From positions 124,001 to 188,000 of the forward strand of contig NZ_CP050154.1 of assembly GCF_011617705.1 (NCBI RefSeq): a stretch of DNA of 64,000 bases, given 5' to 3'. The position numbers were made by a program, and so were the translations under genes. A model generated the notes under the pieces. That model saw nothing but the letters and a program-made list of their open reading frames with translations. It was not told the DNA's origin and searched no databases. Every line of letters starts with the position of its first letter. The stretch's first letter is position 1. Below, piece by piece: positions 57,869-64,000 of the stretch. The stretch comes from Brevibacterium limosum (GTDB lineage Bacteria > Actinomycetota > Actinomycetes > Actinomycetales > Brevibacteriaceae).

Positions 57869-59068
57869 ATGGTTTCGAGTGGTCTCCGGCGTGCGCTGAA
57901 AGGGACCGGTGCACCCACCGCCGTCGTCGATCTCGACGCCTTCGATGCGAACCTCGACGCTCTGGCCGAGCGCGCTCGCGGACTGCCGATCCGCCTCGCC
58001 ACGAAATCCCTGCGCGTGCCCGCCGCCATCGACCGGGCGCTCGCCCATCCCGCCTATTCCGGTGTGCTCGCGTATTCCGTCCCCGAGGCACTCTATCTCC
58101 ACGCCCGCGGCATCCGAGATATCGTCATCGGCTATCCCAGCCTCGACCGACCCGCCCTGGCCCGGATGTTCGCCGAGGCAGGAGCGTGCGAGAACATCAC
58201 CGTGATGATCGATTCCGTGGATCACCTCGACATCATCGATCAGGCCCGCACGACCGTCGCCGAGGCGGGAGCCGCCTCGGTGCGGGTGTGCGTCGACGTC
58301 GATTCGTCCTATCGCCCGGCCGAGTCCTGGTTGGGCGACCGAGTCCATATCGGGGGCAGGCGCTCACCGATCCGGGATGCTCGATCCGCTGTCACGCTCG
58401 CCAAGCAGGTTGCGGCTCGGCCCGGTTTCGATCTTGTCGGATTGATGTTCTACGAAGGGCAGATCGCCGGCACCGCCGATGCCGGGCGCTCGGTGCGGCA
58501 GGCGATCGTGCGGGCAATGCAGAAAGCCTCGATCGCCGAACTCGCGGAACGACGGGCAGCCGTCATCGCCGCAGTGCGTGAGATCGCCGACCTGGAATTC
58601 ATCAACGGCGGCGGAACCGGTTCGTTCGAATCCAGCTCCGTCGAAGGCACTCTGACCGAACTCGCCGCTGGTTCAGGCCTCTTCTCCCCGGGACTCTTCG
58701 ACGGCTATACGCACTTCCGACACCGCCCGGCCGCCTACTTCGGCAGCCCCGTCGTGCGCCGTCCCGCTCCCGGCTGGGTGACGGTCTTCAAGGGAGGATA
58801 CATCGCCTCCGGAGTCCCCGGCCCTGACCGTCTGCCGACCATCGCCTGGCCACAGGGACTCGCCTACTCGAGCCTCGAAGGGCCCGGAGAGGTGCAGACG
58901 CCGCTGACCGGGCCGGGTGCTGAGTCACTGCGCATCGGTGATCTCGTGTGGTTCAGGCATGCCAAGGCCGGTGAGCTGGCCGAGCATTTCAACGAATTCC
59001 AGATCGTGTCCCAGGGCCGGATCAGCGATGCCTGGACGACCTATCGAGGAGAGGGGCTCGTTCTGTGA
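57869..59068 (+). CDS. PLP-dependent amino acid aldolase/deaminase (alanine-racemase fold)
   Basis: A 399-residue type III PLP protein related to D-threonine aldolase and D-serine deaminase. It has an alanine-racemase N-terminal barrel with the PLP lysine in IRLATKSLRVP, substrate and cofactor strands DIVIGYPS and VCVDVDSSYRP, and LEFINGGGTGS as the phosphate-binding loop. A C-terminal domain (DLVWFRHAKAGELAEHFNE) has the metal-site residues typical of D-threonine aldolases. TAGACT ends 7 bases before the ATG. It overlaps the next gene by 4 bases. Confidence 0.85.
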   Translation: MVSSGLRRALKGTGAPTAVVDLDAFDANLDALAERARGLPIRLATKSLRVPAAIDRALAHPAYSGVLAYSVPEALYLHARGIRDIVIGYPSLDRPALARMFAEAGACENITVMIDSVDHLDIIDQARTTVAEAGAASVRVCVDVDSSYRPAESWLGDRVHIGGRRSPIRDARSAVTLAKQVAARPGFDLVGLMFYEGQIAGTADAGRSVRQAIVRAMQKASIAELAERRAAVIAAVREIADLEFINGGGTGSFESSSVEGTLTELAAGSGLFSPGLFDGYTHFRHRPAAYFGSPVVRRPAPGWVTVFKGGYIASGVPGPDRLPTIAWPQGLAYSSLEGPGEVQTPLTGPGAESLRIGDLVWFRHAKAGELAEHFNEFQIVSQGRISDAWTTYRGEGLVL

Positions 59069-60423
59069 GCGCAGTGCAGTCAGGGCAGGGCAGGCACGCG
59101 TTTCGGAACTGGGCCGGTCACGTCCATGCACATCCGCACACCTTCTCCGGCCCCGCCTCGGCGGAGGAATTGTCCGGGATCGTCACCGCCGCAGCGGCGG
59201 CAGGGGACCGGCTGCGGATCGTCGGGGCAGGGCATTCCTTCACCCCGGTGGCGGCGAGCGACGACGTCATGGTCAGCCTCGACGGCCTGTCCGGGATCGT
59301 CGCCGTCGACGAGTCGCGGATGCGGGTGTGCTTTCGTGCGGGCACCCGGCTGCGGGACATCCCGGTCCTGCTCGAGCCCTTCGGTCTGGCCCTGGAGAAT
59401 CAGGGCGACGTCAACCCGCAGTCTCTGGCCGGTGCGATCTCGACGAGTACGCACGGCACCGGGATCGGGTTCACCGGGTTCGCCGGGACCGTCACCGGGC
59501 TGAGCCTCATGGGTCCCGACGGTGAGGTGCGGGCGCTGTCGGCCGAGGCGGAACCGGAGGCCTTCGACCTTGCGAGGGTCAGCCTCGGCGTCCTCGGTGT
59601 CATCACCGAGGTCGAACTCCAGTGCGTGCCGGCTTTCGACCTCATCGCCGAGGAGAGAGCGGTCGGATTCGACGAGCTCCTCGATGGACTGACCGAGCGG
59701 ATGCGCGGATCCGACCATTTCGAGTTCTACTGGTTCCCGCACACCGATTCGGTCCTGACGAAGACGAACACCCGGGTCGCGCCGGGGCAGGCAGGTCCCG
59801 GTCGCCTCGCCGAGGCGGGGGTGCGCAACCGGTGGCTCAACCTCCTCGACAAAGAGGTGGTGGAGAACGGGGCGCTGCGACTGGCGGTCGAACTCGGCGC
59901 GAAGATCCCGGCCGTGGTGCCCCCGATCAATCGCATCGCCCAGTCAGTCGTCGCGGATCGGACGTACCGGGCGCCGGGCCACGACGTGTTCGTGACTCCA
60001 CGCCGGGTGCGGTTCAATGAGATGGAATACGCACTGCCCTTCGCGGCCGGGCCCGAGGCGATTCGGGAGATCCGCGATGTCATCGAGGCCAAGGGGTGGG
60101 CGATCTCCTTCCCGCTCGAGGTCCGGTGCGCGGCCGCCGATGACGTGCCGCTGTCGACGGCGTCGGGGCGGGAGACGATGTACATCGCCGTCCATCGCTT
60201 CATCAAGGAGGACTTCGCCGAGTACTTCCGCGTCGTCGAGGAGATTCTGTGCCGGCACGGCGGGCGACCCCATTGGGGCAAGATCCACACACGCACGGCC
60301 GCTGACCTGCACGAACTCTATCCGCGTCTTGCGGACTTCTGTGACCTGCGGGCTCGCCTGGACCCGGAAGCCATGTTCGGCAACCGCTTCACCGACTCAC
60401 TGTTCGGTCTCACCCGGCGCTGA
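59065..60423 (+). CDS. FAD-linked aldonolactone oxidase (D-arabinono-1,4-lactone oxidase family)
   Basis: A 452-residue vanillyl-alcohol-oxidase-fold flavoenzyme. FAD binding is seen in LRIVGAGHSFTPVAASDDVMVSLDGLSGI and LAGAISTSTHGTGIG, and the C-terminal ALO domain carries VHRFIKEDF and HWGKIHTRT, a family motif. Relatives oxidise aldonolactones or alditols such as xylitol. The GTG start overlaps the aldolase stop (GTGA), so the two proteins are made together. Their shared pathway is not known. Confidence 0.88.
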   Translation: MSAVQSGQGRHAFRNWAGHVHAHPHTFSGPASAEELSGIVTAAAAAGDRLRIVGAGHSFTPVAASDDVMVSLDGLSGIVAVDESRMRVCFRAGTRLRDIPVLLEPFGLALENQGDVNPQSLAGAISTSTHGTGIGFTGFAGTVTGLSLMGPDGEVRALSAEAEPEAFDLARVSLGVLGVITEVELQCVPAFDLIAEERAVGFDELLDGLTERMRGSDHFEFYWFPHTDSVLTKTNTRVAPGQAGPGRLAEAGVRNRWLNLLDKEVVENGALRLAVELGAKIPAVVPPINRIAQSVVADRTYRAPGHDVFVTPRRVRFNEMEYALPFAAGPEAIREIRDVIEAKGWAISFPLEVRCAAADDVPLSTASGRETMYIAVHRFIKEDFAEYFRVVEEILCRHGGRPHWGKIHTRTAADLHELYPRLADFCDLRARLDPEAMFGNRFTDSLFGLTRR

Positions 60424-60442
60424 GAGCTGTCAGCCGCGAAGT

Positions 60443-60496
60443 GGTCGCAAACGGATACTTCGCGCGTCGAAGCTCAGAAAGTCTCCGATAGTGACC
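60443..60496. repeat. GGTCGC...GTGACC hairpin, relative of the 31.7-kb repeat
   Basis: GGTCGCAAACGGATACTT (60443-60460) and AAAGTCTCCGATAGTGACC (60478-60496) form an imperfect hairpin with the same core (CGGATACT) as the repeats at 31748-31832. It lies between the convergent lactone oxidase and hydrolase. Confidence 0.65.
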
Positions 60497-60549
60497 TGTT
60501 CTTCGGATGCTCGCTGCTCGCTGCTCGCCGGGGCTTGGGCGCGTGGCGC

Positions 60550-61436
60550 TCAGCGCGAGGTGCCGGCAGCTGCTTCGAGCCAGTCGAGGATCTCCGGCCA
60601 CGCCGCCTCGGCGATGGATCTGCGCATGAGACCGTGATGCCCGATGTGGTCGATGCCGAGCTCCGCGGGGGAGACGGTCCGCCGGGTCACCGGCGCCAGT
60701 CGCAGTCGGTCGGTGAGCGCATCGATCTGCGCAGGAGCCGCCCACAGATCGTCGGTCGTGCCGACGGAGAGCACCGGGGTGCGCAGTCGGGCGATGCGCG
60801 CCTCGGCGTCGAAAGTCGGATCGTCGAAGAAGAAGTGGGGCCGTCGCAGCCAGCTCGTCCACTCATAGAGTGCGGCGGCGGGGATGTCTTCGCCGAGGCC
60901 CACACGGCTGCCGGGCATGTACCCGAGCATCCGGGTGACGGCCCTGCCGACGACCCCGAGCCCGACTCCGACGCGCAGGCGCTCGCTGCGGGGTGCGATG
61001 TCGCGGGTCGCCGCCATGTGAGTGGCGATGGTGACGATGCCGCTCAGGCGCTCGCCGCCGCAGCCCAAGAGCAGGGAGTGGCCGCCGACGCTGTGGCCCA
61101 ACGCGACCTGCGGCAGATCGGGGAAGGACGCTTCGGCCCAGGCGGCTGCGGCCGAGACGTCCTCGAGCATCCAGTCGCGCATGCGGATGTGCCGATGAGC
61201 GCGGGCCGTGGCCCGGTCTCGACTCCGCGGAAGCCGTAGGTGATCACGGCGAACCCGCTGGCGGCGGCCGCCTCGGCGAAGGAGAAGTAGAAGCGTTCCG
61301 GAGTCGCGGTGGCCGGGTGGATCGTCAGCACTGCTTGTGCAGCGCCCTCGGGGAGGAAGAGGTGCCCCTCGAGCTCGCTGGAGCCGTACCGGCTCGAGAC
61401 CGGAATGCGCAGGGTCTGTGGCGTGAGCGTGTCCAT
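60550..61436 (-). pseudogene. Alpha/beta hydrolase broken by a one-base deletion
   Basis: The first third reads in one frame from the ATG at 61436 (MDTLTPQTLRIPVSSRYG ... FAVITYGFRGV). The rest reads in another frame (ARAHRHIRMRDWMLEDV ... ALGHSVGGHSLLLG ... ELGIDHIGHHG) to 60550. Inserting one C after position 61220 on the plus strand restores YGFRGVGDRATARAHRHIR and a single protein of about 295 residues with the nucleophile GHSVGGH. There is no other damage, so this is either a recent mutation or a sequencing error. Confidence 0.85.
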
Positions 61437-61537
61437 ACGTTTCAGCGTAGTGAGTCGGAGACAAGAATGCTACTGATTGGTAATAACTGTTGATTTCACA
61501 TCCCCGGCGAGTCCGGGAGTGCTGGTACGCTCGGGGA

Positions 61538-62908
61538 ATGACCGCGTCGGATCGGAACCATCCCGCATCACCCGCCCAGGCAAGCAGCCGAGACCGCGAG
61601 AGGGGTCGGCGCAGGTCGATGTTCGTCGCCGCCTTCGGCACCGTCGTCGAGTGGTACGACTTCTCGATCTTCTTCTATGTCGCCACGACCCTGACCAAGG
61701 AGTTCTTCGGCGATCAGACGGACTCTCTGCTGCTGACCCTCGGGGTCGGTGCGGCGGGATTCCTCTTCCGGCCCTTGGGTGCGATGGTCTTCGGCCACCT
61801 CGGTGATCGGATCGGACGGCGATCCACGCTCATCATCTCCGCGGTCCTCATGGCGATCTCGATGCTCGGGATCGCAGTCATCCCGAACTACGAGACGATC
61901 GGCATCTGGGCGGGCGTCCTCATGGTCACCCTGCGCTGCCTGTCCGGGTTCTCCGTCGGTGCCGAATACACCGGCATCATGGTCTTCCTCATGGAGTCGG
62001 CGCGCCCGGGACGCCGCGGCCTGGCCGCGAGCTGGGCTGCGGCCAACAGTGAGGTCGGTGCCCTCCTGGCGGTGGGATCCGGTGCGCTGTTGGCGAATAC
62101 GCTCAGCCCCGAGGCGATGGATTCCTGGGGCTGGCGGCTGCTGTTCGTCCTCGGTGCCGTCCTCGCCATCCTCATGGTGCCGCTGCGCTCGATGATGGAG
62201 GAGACCGAGACCTTCAAGCGGCTCCAGCAGGCGGAGAAGGAGAAGAAGGACGTCGCTCTCAAGCGCTCCCCGCTCATCACCGCGATCGTCGAACAGCCGC
62301 GCGCGATCCTCGTCGCCTTCCTCATCTCCTCGATCGGCTCGGTCAGCTACTTCCTCAACATCACGTATGTGCCCACGTACGTCGAAGAGGTCGCGAAGGT
62401 TCCGAACTCCGGTTCCCTGGCCCTGGGCACGGTTGCGGCCGTCGTCGCCATCGTCGTCACTCCGTTCTTCGGTCTCGCCTCGGACAAGTTCGGGCGCAAA
62501 CCCGCTCTGGCCGCACTCATGGTCGTCTTCGTCTTCACGACGATTCCCGCATATGTGCTGCTTTCGAATCAGTCCGCGGGCATCGCGATCGCAGGGTCTG
62601 CGTTCCTCGCGATTCCGGCGGCCGGGTGGAGCGCGGTGGCCGCTGCCATGGTGCCCGAACAGTTCACCGGCACGAGCCGCTTCTCCGGCATGGCGATCGG
62701 CTACAACGTCGCCACCGTCCTCTTCGGCGGACTCTCGCCGCTCATCGCCACAGCGCTCATGTCCTCGACGGGCATCACGCTGGCACCGGCGATCTACGCC
62801 ACCGTCGTCATCGTCGTCGCCGGAGTCCCGACCCTCATCCTCGCCCGCAGCATGGGCAACAAGACCCTCGCCGAGGTGGACGCGGACAAGCATCTCGTGC
62901 CCGCCTGA
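61538..62908 (+). CDS. MHS-family metabolite:proton symporter
   Basis: A 456-residue twelve-helix major facilitator of the MHS group (ShiA/ProP/citrate type). Typical features are the start FGTVVEWYDFSIFFYVATTL, GHLGDRIGRRSTLIIS, and LRCLSGFSVGAEYTGIMVFLMESARPGRRG. Another is the charged central loop SMMEETETFKRLQQAEKEKKDVALKRSP. Members carry shikimate, citrate, oxoglutarate or betaines; the substrate here is unknown. TACGCT ends 6 bases before the ATG, with GGGGA between. Confidence 0.9.
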   Translation: MTASDRNHPASPAQASSRDRERGRRRSMFVAAFGTVVEWYDFSIFFYVATTLTKEFFGDQTDSLLLTLGVGAAGFLFRPLGAMVFGHLGDRIGRRSTLIISAVLMAISMLGIAVIPNYETIGIWAGVLMVTLRCLSGFSVGAEYTGIMVFLMESARPGRRGLAASWAAANSEVGALLAVGSGALLANTLSPEAMDSWGWRLLFVLGAVLAILMVPLRSMMEETETFKRLQQAEKEKKDVALKRSPLITAIVEQPRAILVAFLISSIGSVSYFLNITYVPTYVEEVAKVPNSGSLALGTVAAVVAIVVTPFFGLASDKFGRKPALAALMVVFVFTTIPAYVLLSNQSAGIAIAGSAFLAIPAAGWSAVAAAMVPEQFTGTSRFSGMAIGYNVATVLFGGLSPLIATALMSSTGITLAPAIYATVVIVVAGVPTLILARSMGNKTLAEVDADKHLVPA

Positions 62909-63131
62909 GGGCGTGGCCGGGGCGGCCCGAGCGCAGTGTGGGCTGTCGGCTCACGACCATGCGGCGATCGAAGGAAGGCACCGAATCGGCCGCTGCGGCG
63001 GATCGGTGACAGGCGTTGCCGTTCTGCCACACGCTGCGCACATCTCGAGCGCGATGAGCTCATAGGTTGGTTTCAGAACACGCATTCGGGCGACCTGGTC
63101 CCGGGTGCGAGAGACCGACCAAGGAGTCACC

Positions 63132-63932
63132 ATGAAACGCACGAAGCGCGCCACCTTCACCGCCGCCGCCCTGCTCAGCTGCACACTCGCCTTCTCGGGC
63201 TGCTCGCTCATCAGCCAGGTCGTGCCGGACCAAGACGGGACTGCCGGAGAACAGGTCGAGGCCGACGGTCAGCAGACCGAAGGCCAGCAGCCGACCGGAG
63301 AGAACGACGCCTCGCAGGACGCGGGCGGGGACTCCTCCGATTCGGGATCGTCCTCCTCGGCCGAGGGCACATCGAACGGCACCGACGGTTCGAACGGCAC
63401 CGAGGGTTCGGACGGCGGAACCGCAGGCTCGGACGACGGGACGACCGGATCGGATGCAGGACAGTCGTCGGGCAGCCAGGGCGAGGTGAGCATCGGCGAA
63501 AGCTTCGAGGACCCGGAGATGCAGGACAAGATCGAGGTGCTCTCGGCCGTGCGGAACTTCGACTCGTCCCAGAAAGCCACGTCCATCGAACTCGGCGGCG
63601 AAGTCGTCCTCCTCGAGGTCAAGATCACCCCGGGACAGAAATACAGCGGACTCATCCAGTCGGGCGCCTTCAAGATCTCCGACGACGGCGGTGCCGACTA
63701 TCGGTACGACCAGACCGACGGCCTCGAAGCCGAGATGAGAGCTGCCGGATACGAACCCTTTGAAGATGTGACTCGCCGCGACGGCGGAACCCATCAGGGC
63801 TGGCTCGCCTACGTTCCCGACGAGAAGCAGGACACCTACACGATTCGGTACGAACGCGGACCCGGCAAGGTGATGGGAACCGAGGAGAAGGTTCCGGAGT
63901 TCACGACCACCTTCGACATCCCCTCCGTCTGA
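63132..63932 (+). CDS. Secreted lipoprotein with low-complexity linker
   Basis: A 266-residue lipoprotein with lipobox LAFSGCS and a linker of about 95 residues made almost only of Ser, Gly, Asp, Thr, Glu and Gln. A C-terminal beta-rich domain (VSIGESFEDPEMQDKIEVLSAVRNF ... VVLLEVKITPGQKYSGL ... FTTTFDIPSV) resembles the DUF4352 group. AAGGAG lies 6 bases before the ATG. The function is unknown. The 223-base gap before it holds nothing recognisable. Confidence 0.82.
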   Translation: MKRTKRATFTAAALLSCTLAFSGCSLISQVVPDQDGTAGEQVEADGQQTEGQQPTGENDASQDAGGDSSDSGSSSSAEGTSNGTDGSNGTEGSDGGTAGSDDGTTGSDAGQSSGSQGEVSIGESFEDPEMQDKIEVLSAVRNFDSSQKATSIELGGEVVLLEVKITPGQKYSGLIQSGAFKISDDGGADYRYDQTDGLEAEMRAAGYEPFEDVTRRDGGTHQGWLAYVPDEKQDTYTIRYERGPGKVMGTEEKVPEFTTTFDIPSV

Positions 63933-64000
63933 TTCGCGGCCGTCCAGGACGCCTGCGGCAGGCGGAGCCCGCCGATCACCGAAAAGCATATCGAGGCCGG
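63933..64000. other. Right edge, no feature seen
   Basis: A short GC-rich stretch after the lipoprotein stop, with a CGCCTGCGGCAGGCG-type small hairpin at about 63950-63964 that may be the terminator. Nothing more can be said. Confidence 0.3.

Noticed and set aside
1..64000. CRISPR array, rRNA, tRNA
   Set aside because: No regularly spaced repeats of 24-40 bases, no rRNA-like sequence and no convincing cloverleaf were seen on either strand.

Overview
The window is high-GC, densely coded DNA from a Gram-positive actinobacterium. Supporting signs are LPxTG sortase pilins, a SigK/RskA pair, CsoR-type copper control, many leaderless-looking promoters and strong C/G third-position use. The gene content resembles Brevibacterium or a close relative in the Micrococcales; this is inference, since no rRNA, tRNA or CRISPR array was seen.

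Layout. 1-3.2 kb: start of an amino-acid permease, a GNAT acetyltransferase and a two-gene ABC exporter. 3.3-8.4 kb: a pilus operon (tip/adhesive pilin, major pilin, class C sortase) behind a low-GC leader with repeated ACTACT boxes. It converges on a large LuxR-type regulator and a NarL-type two-component pair (8.3-13.4 kb). 13.5-18.3 kb: a methyltransferase, then a SigK island (anti-sigma, sigma, fasciclin lipoprotein, membrane molybdopterin oxidoreductase) in which both putative targets carry CCATCC-N15-SCGAAT promoters. 18.4-30 kb: housekeeping and accessory genes, including three OsmC-like peroxidases, PPK2, an MFS pump, a MOSC protein bracketed by inverted palindromic repeats, kynureninase and RecQ. 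30.1-31.7 kb: an IS110-group insertion sequence whose long 5' leader is a bridge-RNA candidate. 32-42 kb: MFS, Rieske lipoprotein, class C serine hydrolase, a winged-helix regulator with a palindromic operator, a trehalose-phosphatase/GH15 fusion, a MaoC dehydratase, a DUF1990 protein and a D,D-carboxypeptidase. 42.5-45.5 kb: a lipoprotein/response-regulator/kinase operon in the order of Streptomyces cseA-B-C. 46-49.2 kb: csoR, copZ and copA, with a CsoR-like operator. 49.2-56.2 kb: a MOSC-reductase-ferredoxin fusion, a CitA/CitB-type two-component pair and a MecA_N-type penicillin-binding protein. 56.2-64 kb: an aldehyde dehydrogenase, an alanine-racemase-fold aldolase coupled to an aldonolactone oxidase, a frameshifted hydrolase, an MHS transporter and a lipoprotein.

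Recurring structure. About twenty genes have a TANNNT-like -10 hexamer ending 6-7 bases before the start codon, which implies leaderless mRNAs; several starts were chosen on that basis. Intergenic DNA carries several palindrome families, one of which supplies the stop codons of three genes. The non-palindromic word CGCCGAGGCGG and its complement occur about 40 times by eye, in genes and intergenic DNA alike, far above what base composition predicts.
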